Source: Climacium dendroides (Eukaryota; Streptophyta; Bryopsida; Hypnales; Climaciaceae). From it: 64,000 nt of DNA. The stretch's first letter is position 1. Each line of letters starts with the position of its first letter. Shown here one piece after another: positions 11,094-22,200 of the stretch. Where the stretch lies: contig OX467089.1 of assembly GCA_950106755.1 (NCBI GenBank), forward strand, positions 19,449,345 to 19,513,344. Reading direction: 5' to 3'. The position numbers and the translations under genes were made by a program. The notes under the pieces were generated by a model. It had not been told where the DNA came from. It searched no databases and was given only the letters and a program-made list of their open reading frames with translations.

Positions 11094-11265
11094 GCAGCAG
11101 CAAGAGCAGGGCGGTCACAAAATGGGGCGCACGCCATCCATGCAACGGGTTGCTAGTCTGGAGCATCTGCAGAAACGGATCCGCAACGGGAGCTCTTGCA
11201 ATTCGCCCGCATGGGGTAGCTGGGATATGGACAGACCTCCCATGGTGCAGGGACACGGCATGTGA
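9309..11265 (+). CDS. Group C (Opaque2-like) bZIP transcription factor
   Basis: Nuclear DNA-binding factor expected to bind ACGT-core promoters as homo- or heterodimer. Exons: 9309-9815, 10333-10508, 10689-11265, giving 419 aa. The basic region (N232 to R240, N-x7-R, then RRKQAHL) leads into a long leucine zipper with leucines at 250, 257, 264, 285 and 292. This basic-region and zipper wording ([37 protein letters not shown]) is that of plant group C (bZIP9/10/25/63, Opaque2). The N-terminus [10 protein letters not shown] and the [11 protein letters not shown] block also fit the group. Q349-Q366 form an uninterrupted glutamine run. A Kozak-like gccATGg marks the start. The exon 2 acceptor is the weak point: the stronger AG at 10324 would put TGA in frame, whereas the AG eight bases on keeps the frame. 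The leader carries upstream ORFs. Confidence 0.92.
11050..11103 (+). repeat. CAG/CAA repeat encoding 18 glutamines
   Basis: Eighteen consecutive glutamine codons, mixed CAG and CAA, lie in the last exon of the bZIP gene and are flanked by GAG codons. CAA interruptions usually make such tracts more stable than pure CAG. Glutamine-rich stretches commonly act in transcriptional activation. Confidence 0.95.
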
Positions 11266-11579
11266 TCAATCAACGAGATGTAGAAAGTCTGAGATTATTA
11301 CACAATATTCATTTTAAGGTGGAGGGAGTTGGATTTCATGAGGAGGCCACAATGACCTAAAATTGTCTTCTGTCCTTCGGCAGATGATTTTTTGCTGACT
11401 GTGGAGGGTGTATATAGTGTTTGACGGGAAGGGAAAAAATGTTTGCTCGTAATTGAGCGTGTTGTTGTATTGTAGATGTTCATGCTGGTCAGGGTGATGA
11501 ACTGCAGATCAAAAACTTGTGTGCAGGTACTCTAGGACCATTGCGTGTAAAACTAGATTTGAACTTCTCTCACATTTGT

Positions 11580-11860
11580 TTACAGCCTTTCACTTCGCAA
11601 CATAAACTTCTTACGAAAACGCACCGCATAGAGTTTGGCTATGCTTGCGAAGTTATTAAATATATTGAACAAGTGCTGATTCACTTGTTTCCGTGCTTGA
11701 TTTTTTTGACAGCTGTTTTCCAACCATGCACTTCGCAACACAACTCCTAAAGGAAATGCATGCCGTAGAGTTTGGCTACGCTCGTGAAATTCAATGAATG
11801 TTCTTACAAGTGTTGATACACGTGTTTCTTTTCTTGGTGCTTCCTGGTTTCTCGAGCTGT
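11580..11860. repeat. Imperfect tandem duplication (~139 bp)
   Basis: 'cacttcgcaacataaact' near 11591 recurs as 'gcacttcgcaacacaact' near 11729. Each is followed by 'tagagtttggctatgct' or 'tagagtttggctacgct', then 'caagtg' and 'cacttgttt' or 'cacgtgttt'. It lies just downstream of the bZIP gene, possibly in its 3' region. Confidence 0.65.
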
Positions 11861-12989
11861 TTTGACCTCCCGTCTTAGCAACGTGACTTGTCGACGATCT
11901 GTTGTGGGACACAACACCTCGGTGAAAAAATTCTCATTTCGTAACTTTGAGAATATTAGCATCAAATCAACGAGCAAAGATGTGTTTTCTGACTTTTTAG
12001 AGAGCTGAAATGGTCCGATACGCTGCACCTAGAAAATTCAGCAACATGTCGGCCACTAGTTTTTTTTGCACTCACGGAGAAAGCGAATGTAGGGAAAGTA
12101 CTGCTACTCACACATACCAGTGCAGAAATCATGGCTGGGGTCACTTTTTACCTTATGAGAAAGCTCGTCTGTTGAGCGAGAACGGACTGAGCCACATTCA
12201 GCTTAGGTGGCAGCAACTTAATTTGGAAATAGACTTTAGAACATTCTCCAGATTCCAGAATAGAACAAGTCAATGCAGATTTCAAAACCAAGATGAGAAC
12301 CGGAAATACCTCAGGTTGATCAAAGTCCTCGACTTCGGGGATTCGCAACTGTCAGCTGAACGCTCACGTAAGCACTCTGAGCACGTTGCATTGAGCGTTA
12401 CAAACTCCAGTGCCTGCATCTGAGTGTGACGGATGCTCTTGTAGAGATACTCACGAGGCGATCATGTGCAACTCTAAAACTCCAACTTAAAAAACTAATC
12501 CATTTGTTGTACTATACATGATTTACTGTTGTAAGAAAGATTACGCATATAAATCCGTACATTTCATTACACATTGGAGAAGCATAGAATATCTATAGAG
12601 AGTTGAGGAATTTGCGTCATATTATTCTTATCTCATCACATGAGGTCGGTTTTCTGCGGAAATTCGGCAAAAATGACTGCGCTGCAAAGTCGATCCCATC
12701 TCCGATTCCATTTCGAAAGAGAGCACCAGTCAAAGACACGTCCTCAAGATGCAAACTGCAACTGCACGACCAGACACCAGCGCTACAGCTCGAAGATTTC
12801 AAGGAAAAAGCTGATCCATGCAGGCGCCAGCATTCAGATGCCAGGCAAACGAAGCCACCGACGCATCGGGACGTCAGCAGCAGAACTCGAAAAGCGCCCA
12901 GTGTCGGAAGCAAAAGCAGCGGCTCTCTTCCCGCAACAACAGCTCGTTCGGGACTAAAGACACGACAGAGGACAGAGATGATGAACGAT

Positions 12990-13190
12990 TCCTTCAACCA
13001 CGCGGCAAACCACGCTTGACCCCGAGGAAACGATGAAAGGAATCTTCCAACCGCACGGCAAACTGTGCTCGAGCCCGAGGTAACGAAGACCTGCTCCTGA
13101 ATCGGTGAAGGACTCCCAACCACGCGGAAAAACGCGCTACCACACGGTGAACCGCGTTCGAGCTATGGATTCCAAACCGCGCGTGGAACC
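12990..13190. repeat. GC-rich degenerate short repeats
   Basis: Variants of 'aaccacgcggcaaaccacgc' recur near 12997, 13048, 13117 and 13138, and twice they are followed by a 'gagcccgaggtaacga'-type block. The spacing is irregular and the copies diverged. No protein or RNA function is evident. Confidence 0.45.
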
Positions 13191-13441
13191 GAGCGCGGAA
13201 TGAGGAAGCGGTACGTCAGGTTTCAGAAGGGCTTCCCGCTTCGGTAAGCTGCAACGGCACTCTGCGGGTCAGCTTCTAGGGTTCGCAGTAGTCTCTGTGG
13301 AGGGAGCTGGTCTTGGAGGGAGCTCATCCTGCGTTGCCTTGAAATTTGCGGTAAAATTCGGAGCGGACGAATTCTACGGAAGTGCGTAGGTGTGGCAGCA
13401 AGAGTATTCTTCTGCAAGCTCTTTAAAGAACTGTGCGTGCG

Positions 13442-13636
13442 GTAAGTCGCAATCGGGTTTTGATCATTTCCTATTTGATCAGAAGAAATTATGAATGTTG
13501 CCAAGTCTGTACTCAAGTTATTAAGTGAAGTGAGAGTCAGTGGTGGTGATACTTTATTGTGGAAACTGCGGCATGGATTTGCACTCATTGGTTGGAGTGT
13601 TTCTTGTGTTTCGTAATGACCTTAGTGATCATGCAG
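13442..13636 (+). promoter_or_regulatory. Candidate 5' UTR intron of the CHZ-like gene
   Basis: A strong donor (G|GTAAGT) at 13442 and an acceptor ending 'atgcag' at 13636 would remove 195 nt from the leader, which would otherwise carry upstream ATGs. Leader introns are common in plant housekeeping genes. There is no transcript support. Confidence 0.35.
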
Positions 13637-13749
13637 TTCGATGTTTTCCACTTGGAGCACTTTCTAAGTTTAGGGTTCGTGTAGGTTCTCGTCCTCGCGT
13701 GGTGGTAGAATTGGGAGTAGAGCGAGAGTAAATCTAAGAAGCAGCTGCC

Positions 13750-14388
13750 ATGCCGGAGGATAAGCGGAAAATGCTGCAGGCGCTTGCGGCGAAGCGGAAG
13801 GCGGACAATGAAGCGGGGGGGAGGAAGAAGCCGAAGGAGGCCCCGGCGGTGGGGGTTGTGTCGGGGAAGAAAGACTTCGTGAAGGGGATTGGAGGCGGTA
13901 AGGTGCAGCAGAAAAGCTCTCCCGTGAGCAAGGGGAAGGAGAAGGCGAAAGGGAAGCCGAAGAAGAAGGCTGCGAAGTTGGACAGCGACTCGGATACCTC
14001 GGAGGAGGAGGAGGACGTTTCCGGGGAGTCGGAGGAAGAGGATGTCGGAGACTCGGAGAATTCGGACGACTCGGATGGGCCGAAGAGGAAGAAGCCCGCT
14101 GCGAAGCCCGTTGCCAAGCCTCCGTCTGCGAAGAAGGGCAAAACCGTTTTGCCGGTGTCGAAGGGGAAGGACTTGAAGGGGAAGGGGAAGAAGACGGCGG
14201 ACAGCGACGACAGCGGTGCCGAGAACGGTGTGGATGACGACGACAGCGACTTGTCGGAGGATCCGTTGGACGAAGTGAACCCGGACAACATTTTGCCCTC
14301 CCGGACCCGTCGACGCACCGCGCAACCCGTGAACTACGATTTCAGCGCCGGCGACCTGGACGAAGACGACGATAGTGACGAGGAGTGA
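13750..14388 (+). CDS. Acidic/basic nuclear protein with CHZ-like C-terminal motif
   Basis: A single uninterrupted reading frame of 212 aa. The start at 13750 sits in a good plant context (gccATGcc) right after an upstream stop. The protein alternates lysine-rich blocks (GRKKPKE, KGKEKAKGKPKKKA, KRKKPAAKP) with acidic serine clusters (SDSDTSEEEEDVSGESEEED), so it should be disordered and nuclear. Near the C-terminus, 'DNILPSRTRRRTAQPVNYDF' (179-198) followed by acidic DLDEDDDSDEE resembles the CHZ motif (I-x-RTR-R/G-x-x-x-DF/Y), by which Chz1-type chaperones bind H2A.Z-H2B. The family call is inference from that motif and overall composition. An unrelated nucleolar or chromatin linker protein is the alternative. 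Codon use is strongly GC-rich, unlike the surrounding DNA, which supports real coding. Confidence 0.8.
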   Translation: MPEDKRKMLQALAAKRKADNEAGGRKKPKEAPAVGVVSGKKDFVKGIGGGKVQQKSSPVSKGKEKAKGKPKKKAAKLDSDSDTSEEEEDVSGESEEEDVGDSENSDDSDGPKRKKPAAKPVAKPPSAKKGKTVLPVSKGKDLKGKGKKTADSDDSGAENGVDDDDSDLSEDPLDEVNPDNILPSRTRRRTAQPVNYDFSAGDLDEDDDSDEE

Positions 14389-15709
14389 GGTCGGTCTCCA
14401 TTGCTGCATCGAGCAAAGATTTGGTATGTCCATATTCCCCGATCCTGCTGTTGTGCTGCATTGGCAGAAACTCGTGTGATCGATGTCACTCAGTTGGCTT
14501 ATCATGCATCACAGGAGCACATTGGAGAAGTCGGAGTGCGAGCTCAAGTGATGTCGTTGTATGACTGGCCTAGAATCCAAACATATTTCGGTACTTGAAC
14601 ATGCTTGCGAAGTCGCACCATGCTTTGTAAGCACTGCGCCTCTGCGCCATCAGAAGTCGGCTGTTTGTGAGTCTTTCAGTCTCCGGACGATGGGTAGAGG
14701 CTTCTGGCCATCTGTAGATCAGATCTCCTTCTATCTCTTGGGACTTGTAGTTGGACTGTGATGGAGTTGCACGGAAAGATTGGTAGTTCTGTTACGTTAG
14801 TGTGCAATCTGAACAGCGGGGGTCTATGTAAGCTGAGGAAACAACTCTTGAGACAGGAGGAATGTACCAGTTTTGATTTCCTCTTATTTTGTAATATTGG
14901 CAAAAATTCTAACGTAGGTTCTTTGGTGCTCTTGCCATCGACTTCGGAGGGATGCGAATGTTTCGTCGGGAGGCACATGTATTGAATGCTCTGACCTAGT
15001 TTTGGGCTCAGAAATCCCCGCATCATATTCAAAATTTCCTCCTAGTTAATGACTTCTGCACACGAGAACTAAGCTCGAATGCTTCTTGTTCAATTGGAAA
15101 CTTATGGGAAGTCCTCACTCGATGGATATGATTACTTGAATTCTTTGCATACCCCTGGAATGTGCTTGTAACACTCAAAGCGCTTTCAGCTCAGGTATGG
15201 TTCTTAGTGTAATTTCAGCGTGTTCTTGTTCTGGCGAAATTTCGCCACATCGCACAGAAAGCGACCTCTTTTGTGACGTCCCTCCAAATATTCTTGAATG
15301 AGGGGAGTGTAGCGAAGGGATTACTGTTTCTTATTTAAGAAGTGTATGTTCCTTGAGGAGTTGGGCTCCCGCCTCGTTGAATAAGAGCTCCATTTGCGAC
15401 CAGCTTTAGTGCTAACTTGACTTCTCGGAGTCTGGGACAGGCCCACGACAGAATGTGGCTTAGTTGTTCTGCACAGCATTGATGTTATTTTCCTGGCTGT
15501 TCATGGCATTTGCCAGATAGGAGCAGGAGTTGTAGAACTGGGAGCGCCATCAGAAGAAATCTTCTGGAAAATGTAAGACTTTTTGTGGCATTGTTACTTA
15601 TATTGTCTGGATTTCATTTGCAGCATCCAAGCACTCACTGGTGTAGGGTTGCTCTTTGAAGTCGATTCATTAGATTCGATCGAGATATGCGGCTCACACC
15701 GTCGAAGTG
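14389..15709. other. Spacer between CHZ-like gene and tRNA-Ile
   Basis: Intermediate GC content. The first few hundred bases probably hold the 3' UTR. The small open frames at 14401, 14561 and 14758 lack recognisable domains. No repeat or RNA gene could be supported until the tRNA. Confidence 0.45.
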
Positions 15710-15783
15710 GCTTTGTTAGCTCAGCTGGTTAGAGCGTCGTGCTAATAACGCGAAGGTCACAGGTTCGAGACCTGTACAGAGCA
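15710..15783 (+). tRNA. tRNA-Ile (anticodon AAU)
   Basis: A complete cloverleaf without intron. The acceptor stem GCTTTGT pairs with ACAGAGC (one G-U). The D stem is GCTC/GAGC, the anticodon stem TCGTG/CGCGA has loop CTAATAA (anticodon AAT), and the T stem ACAGG/CCTGT has loop TTCGAGA, followed by discriminator A. The internal A box (TAGCTCAGCTGGTTAGAGC) and B box (GGTTCGAGACC) are intact. From D arm to T arm the sequence follows the usual plant tRNA-Ile, but the acceptor stem differs from the familiar GGCCCAT form with compensating changes on both sides, so pairing is kept. It is transcribed by Pol III from its own internal boxes. Confidence 0.95.
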
Positions 15784-15797
15784 TTTTTATTTTTTCT
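15784..15797 (+). terminator. Pol III terminator of tRNA-Ile
   Basis: Runs of five and six T residues directly follow the tRNA discriminator base, as expected for RNA polymerase III termination. Confidence 0.85.
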
Positions 15798-17208
15798 TGC
15801 TTATCAAAGGATACGACATTTGCGAGAGATATCGAACGCGCAGTAAAGTATGCATTAATTGGATATACTGTATGAATGAATTATGAAAAATCCCATTGAG
15901 TTTCTTGCTTGATTCAAATTGCCCTAGTTGTTTAAGGATTCTAGGAGTTCTCTTCTTACCCCCTCCAAGCAACCGTATATGCATCTGAGCTTTTTTAGGC
16001 TGTCCTGGGTTTTGTTGGGTCTTGTTGGTAACTGAAATAGGATTCTCTTAGCATGAATTTTTCCCTGTGCAGAAATATGGAAAATTATAGGATAACCGAA
16101 ATGAACCCTAGTAGGTTCCCATGTACAGATGGTAGACATTTTAGATAAAATTCTGTTGGGTCGGTTTTGCAACTAGTTATCTTATTTATTGAGATGTTGA
16201 GGATGTCTGTGCACCTTACTCATCACCAAGAATTGTAATGTGAGTTTCGCAGACCATTAACAGTGGTATGTTGAAATGAATAAGTGGTAAAGTGATCTAT
16301 GATCATTTACAGTTTGGAATAGAAAGGATTCTTCAAATTTCTAGCCAGGTATCTGAAAAAAAGATCACTTTTGATGTGAAATAGAGGAATGCTGTATCTG
16401 TATCTGAAAAAAGAACTCGCCGGTGACAAACTGACAATGACAAATTCTTGTAAATAGTAAAAACTTTACTATTTACAGGAATTTGGGACACATGTAGCAA
16501 CTAACACACACGGGAGAAAATGGCACTCACAGAAGATTCATCACGGAAGACTCATCTTGAGCTCCCTGTGACACTTAAAATCTAACCTATTAATACACAC
16601 ACCCCGATACATTCCCCAAGTCATTTTCTGTGACACTTAAAATCTAACCTATTAATACCCCCCCCCCAAGTTATTTTGATGTGAAGACTGCCACATTCTC
16701 CACTCTCGTAGTTGTCAGATTAGATTATTTGGCATTGTTTGTTGGGCAGCATAAGGTAACTACACCTAATTTCTATTGCTTTCTAAAGCCAGTAAGTCTA
16801 GATTCTTGCCTAAAATGTACTTCAACTATTCATTAGAGACTATGGTTGGTTTCAGAAACACCTATTTTCAGCACTTTGAAAATCCGTAGTTTATTCATAC
16901 AATGTCCAAAAAATGCATTTAAAGAGAATCTAGAATCACCTTTTGACTACCAACAAGATCCCACAAAGTACACAACAAGAGGATGCACGATTTGGGAGAT
17001 CTCAACATAACAAACAAAACAAATAGCCAAATTTAAGATATGGATGTAAGTTGAGGCAAACCTTAAATAAGGTTGAATTAAGAGACCTTCATTTGTAGAG
17101 CTCAACAAGAATCTGAATGCTTGCTTGATGTTGTTGCATTCTAGCTATTAGGCTAATCAATTCTTTGTCTTCATTTAATGTTGCATTGAAATGTCCTTGC
17201 ATTTCTAT
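15798..17208. other. Intergenic DNA downstream of tRNA-Ile
   Basis: AT-rich, without a supported gene. It contains one recent short tandem duplication (16567-16690). No conserved domain is seen in any frame. Confidence 0.5.
16567..16690. repeat. 62-bp tandem duplication
   Basis: 'tgtgacacttaaaatctaac' followed by 'ctattaatac' occurs at 16567 and again at 16629. The downstream 'cccccaagt' part is also repeated. The near identity of the repeated core indicates a recent event. Confidence 0.85.
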
Positions 17209-17455
17209 TAACCCTTGAGTGCCCCAGTGCCTCAAATATAGTCTCTCAAAACTCAAAGATCTCCTTGTTTGACCATTATAATCTTTTTAATGATATGGTT
17301 AAAGGATGTGTCCTTTTCCCTATAGAACCAATCCAATCTCTACTATCAATCAATACAGTCAATTTATGTGAATCTCATTTTACATAATAGTTTGATTGGA
17401 ATGAATTGAGAAGGGTCTAGATTTTAGCAAATACAGTCTAGACACTCAGGGATTA
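17209..17455 (-). mobile_element. MITE-like element, copy 1 (TIR TAACCCTTGAG...)
   Basis: A 247-bp segment begins 'taacccttgagtgcccca' and ends in 'cactcagggatta', so its ends are inverted repeats. The whole segment matches the reverse complement of 34921-35168 with modest divergence. For example, 'gatctccttgt', 'gaccattataatcttttta' and 'gaattgagaagggtct' are shared. No protein is encoded, as expected for a non-autonomous DNA transposon. Confidence 0.8.
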
Positions 17456-17479
17456 ATGTTGTATCAAGGTAATTACACC

Positions 17480-17800
17480 TAATGAAGGTACGAGGTTTTA
17501 AAAGTGTACAAGCTCTAAAATCAACCACCTCTATGAATGTATACTATTTGTACATCTATACATGTTGCTTTATCATAGCCTTTAGTAATGTACAATAATA
17601 TACATTTGAGGAGGTGGGCAACTTTAGAGCCCTATGCCATTTCAACTTCAAAATTTCATAACTAATTCTACAATGCTCCAAAAAAATATGAAACAACTTG
17701 GGTTAGATGCCAATTCCACTTGCCTTTCAAGGAAAATTTACTAAAAAATATTTCAAGAAGTTTCAGCTCCTCAAAATTTAGTTTCAACTCTTAAATGGAT
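17480..17800 (+). repeat. Dispersed repeat; empty-site counterpart of 34.36-35.31 kb
   Basis: This stretch matches 34360-34583 plus 35227-35310 in the same orientation. Shared landmarks are 'catagcctt', 'gagcccatgccatt'-type text, 'ttataactaatt', 'atatgaaac' and 'gatgccaattccact'. At 'cttgggttagatgcc' (about 17708) the counterpart holds a 641-bp TIR element that is missing here. Confidence 0.75.
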
Positions 17801-19299
17801 GATTTATGAACCTCCTACCTTAAATGCATTTGTAGAAGCAATTGAGTGTTGTTCCCATTATTAAATTGCTTAATTTCTTGTTGGATGTTGTTGGAAGTTT
17901 AAAGGGAGTTCTAGATTCTTTGTTTATATTTTTTTTAGTCACCATAAGAATAAATTGTAAATTTTTAAAGTGTTGAAAATAAGTATTTTCATAATCAATT
18001 GTAGGGCCTCATGAATAGAGTTTGTGCATTTTAGACTAGAAATTCTAGGGGTTGGTATAGAAAGTCTTTGCAATTAGGTGTTATTACCTTATGTAATCCT
18101 TCTCTTCTTTCTTGTCAACTTGAGGGCCTATATATAAACTAAAAAGTGGAGATATGAATGTTCTTAACTCTCTAGATGTGTTATAGCATATTTTGGCTTG
18201 CATCTTTGCATCTCTATAGTAGAATATAATTTACCTAAATTTTAGCCAATTGGTCATAAAAAAAGATTGTTTTTTTAAATATTTTATATGAATAAAAGGC
18301 TTTTGGGAGGAAATATCACCATAAAGTAATATTTTATCATCTTGATCATGCATCTCAAAGTGTTTACTTAGGTCTCAATTTAATAAGATGACTTGGTATT
18401 ATGTTTTATAAATTATTTGACTTAGAATTGGGTTGAAGTTTTTAGAAAATGAATTTGAAATTTTGAATTTGCTTATATAATTTATTTTGCACTTCTTATG
18501 GCAATGATATAATAATAGGATTGAAAAAATACTTGAGGTTGTAGAAAGATATACTTGTCAAATTTTTTACTTTGACATTTATGGCATTTAACTTCTTGTT
18601 GCATAGTATTGTGAGTCAAAACTTTCAAAAATATTTTGAGCCTATTAAGCACCTGATTAGCTATGTGCTCAAATATATGGTCAAATTTTTTCCAAAAAAA
18701 AATTCCATTTCCAAAAATCCAAATGGTATTTCTTCAAGACTTATCATACGTATAAATCTCTCATTTCAAATATATCATACATTAGAATCTTCATTTCAAT
18801 AAACAATATGATATTACAAATTTATGCTTTTATATGTATTTGTATACATATGAATACAAATACAATGTATGTATATACATATATTTATATATTCTATTTG
18901 TATTCATATTGGTTTTTTCTCTTGAATATTCTTTGTAATTCTTCTCCCTAGTTTTTAGAAGTTAAATGAATGTGGGGTGCCAATTTTAGTTCCATAGTAA
19001 AAAAATTCCCCAATCACTCTCACAATAAGCCAATTTCATAACAATATACTTGTTTTGAGGAGGGTGATTGTTGATAAGAATATTGAATCCATAAAGTTGA
19101 AATTTCACCTCTTTGTGGTAGCCAATGAGTGTCAATATGCTTTTAATTGCAAACAAAAAGCAATTTCAATAATTTTTAGAATAGAAGTCAAAAGATGCCT
19201 TTGTACTACACAACATTCTTTTTGAATGAACATCTATAAAGACTTAAAATACTTTAAATTCTATTGGTTGACTTCATATATGGTTCATTAAAATTTACC
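17801..19299. other. AT-rich intergenic DNA, no gene seen
   Basis: Very AT-rich. Around 18830-18910 there is a TATA/ATAC-rich simple-sequence tract ('tgtatgtatatacatatatt'). No open frame has recognisable content, and no further structure was identified. Confidence 0.5.
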
Positions 19300-22200
19300 T
19301 CCCACTTTCCTTGTCAATAATGTTTTTATGTTTTTTTGAAATTTGCCTTCTGCTCTTCCAATTTAATGTTTTCTTGAAATTTGCTTCCCACTCTACTCAT
19401 CAACTATGTTTTTTTAACCCAAGGTGTGAACTTAGTTCTACTACAACAACCCACGTGCGAACAAGTGGTTTCTAATAAACTATAATTTTAACTTCAAATT
19501 TTGAGCATTGTTACTAATGACTAAAGGATTCTACTCCCAAAATTTCAAACTCAAATAAAATATGAAATGGTTTCTAGAAGAGGTTAAAAATACACTAAAA
19601 AGGCATGTTTTTTTAACTCAAATATTTTTAGAGAACACATTTAGATGACCATTGCATCAATATTCAACTCAAAATGAGCTTTCAATAGAGAGTTATTTTT
19701 AGGATTTATTTATTTATTTTTTAAACAATTTTTTCTTATATAATATAGGGGTGTGAAAGTTATTTTTCAATTCTATAGTATATTTTTTTACTTCAAAAAT
19801 TTATAACTAATTATTATTAACAAATAAAAATATTGATAATTCAAAACATAAACTTTCAAAGTAGAAAAATGTTATCATATTTTTTCATTTAATTTTATTT
19901 AAAATTCAAAAAGTATATAGCGGTCCAAAGTTTTGTTCGCATGCTAACGTAAAAAAAAGGGGAATGCAGCCCCTGAGTTTTTTAATTAAATAAATTTGCC
20001 TTTCAATTTACTTGTCAAAAAATCTTTTAATAGTAATTTACTTGTCTTAAAGTAGATGATTGTTGGTTATGTTGACATTTTATGGCTTTTAGTGACCAAC
20101 ATGCTTCAACTAGGTAATCAACATGGTTACATGCTTCAAATAGAACAACCAATTGACATTTTATGACTAAGTGAACCAATTGTTACTTCAAATTGTTGAT
20201 AGTTGAAGGATGTAGTCAATTGGTTGCCTATAAATCATATGCTTTAGCTTATGACCAATTGAATATCACTTTAAATTGTTGGTAGTTGAAGTATATTAAT
20301 ACTGTCAACTAATTACAAATCAACTACATGCTTCAATTGGCGAGTAATTGACACTTCATGATTAATTATCACTTCAAGTATTAAGTAGTTATGAATTGGT
20401 CACCAATCAACTACATGCTTCATCTAGTGACCAAGTGACACTTTATGACCAACTATCATCTCAAGTCATTGGTAGTTGAAGCACATAATTGTCAACCAAT
20501 CATCAATCAATTATATGCTTCATCTTGCGGGCAATTGACACTTCACGACTGACTATTAATTCAAGTCGTTGGGAGTTCAAGCATGTAGTTGTTAGTTGGT
20601 CGCCTACCAACAATATGCAAACTATTGATATTTTACATCCTTGTTGTGACCAATTGAAAGAATTTCCAAAAAAAATTAATCAATTGACTTTTTGCATTGT
20701 TCTTACACCTCAAGTCAAAATCACAAAATTGAACTACTTTTCTAACTTTGTATATATTATTGGAGCTTGTACTAGGTCATAATATATTTGTTTTTAGAGA
20801 TTGAATTTCAATTGTCAAAAAATACACTTCAAATCATTCTTAACTAGCTTGCATACGGTAATCCATTTACTCATGATGTTAGAAATTGTGTTTATAGGAA
20901 TGCTAGGAATGGATTGAAGATGCAATTTTGAATCGTATTTCATTTGTTAACAATGCTTCTAACAACAAGAATTGTTATTTTCAAAACATGATTTTAAGGA
21001 CTACAAAAAGGTTCATAATTCATGTTTGACCTCAATACAACACTAATTGATCTTAACAACACATGTTATACTAACTTACCAAAGCTATGTTTTGTGAAAT
21101 AAAATAAAAAAAGTTATGCCATAAATTCATAGCTACTTAGAATTTAGCCAAAAATAATTTTTAAAAAAAGAAAGAATTATGATTCTCAAAATGAAAAATG
21201 ATGGAAATTTTTAAAAAACAAAATTTTATAGTTATCCTACATGTAATTTCTATGGAAAAAAAATGATTTCTTAAAAGAATATTATATCATGAAGAAGAAA
21301 CCTTATTTTTTAATTATAATTGTTATTTTTGAACAAAACCAAAGAGTTTATGTATTTACAACAATGAGAGTCCAGAGTAAGTTTTGAATTAGATACATCC
21401 ATTCTAATATAACCCAAAAACATTATTGATGCCATTTTGTAGAACTTGAATGACTTTGCCTATTCATTTGAAAATAAAAGAATGGATGATTTCCATCTTA
21501 GTGATATGGATTTTTTATACTTTTCTACCTTTTCAAATTTATTTTGGATCATTTAGGTAATTTTTGAATTTCAAAATAGCCTTAGTTAGTGTTTAGAAAA
21601 AGGAATGAAAATGGATCACGGCTTATATTGGATTTTGAATTTTTTTGGATTTTTTGCCAAACTTTAAGTTAGGCTAATAAAATGATTCCATTTGTATTTG
21701 ACTCAGTGAGCCCTATAGATATTATAGAATATGAAGCCAATAAAATGAAGTCTCTCAACAATTTCAAATAATATACATGTGATGACTTTTTTACCATAAA
21801 AGGTGAAGAAAATTTATAGGAAATACAAAATAAACTTGAAAAGTAAAAATTTCACCATAAGTATATCATCATGGTATAACTTGTTGTGGTACAAACCAAT
21901 TTTTTGTGTTATTTTGTTACTATTTCTACAAGAAGCAATTGTTAAGATTGTGATGAATGGCCCACAATTCAAATGGCAATAATATATTCAACTTTAGAAA
22001 TTTTTCAAAAATTTGATTGTGTGTGGAAACTAATCTCAATAAACTTCAATTCATATTATTAGTTAGGATCACTTTTATTTATTTTAATTATTTGAATGAC
22101 TAAGATTTTGATTAAAGAGCAAGGAATTTATAATTATCTAATATACTTAAAAGATATTGTTTGTGATTTAAGGTTTTAACATTTCTTTCTATAAATTTTT

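Larger units (their letters stand above)
11266..13441. other. Spacer between the bZIP and CHZ-like genes
   Basis: The first ~250 bp probably hold the bZIP 3' UTR. An imperfect tandem duplication (period ~139 bp) covers about 11580-11860. Open frames at 12.0-12.4 kb (+) and 12.6-13.1 kb (both strands) have no recognisable domain or supporting splice context. GC-rich 12.9-13.2 kb contains short local repeats. The downstream part (13.2-13.44 kb) is probably promoter and leader of the next gene. Confidence 0.5.

Noticed and set aside
12617..13123. 168-codon minus-strand frame with GTG start
   Set aside because: No ATG at the start, no recognisable family, and competing open frames on the other strand in the same GC-rich patch.
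13585..14505. 306-codon and 194-codon minus-strand frames
   Set aside because: They are antisense shadows of the GC-rich CHZ-like gene. The plus-strand product has coherent nuclear low-complexity composition and a good start context.
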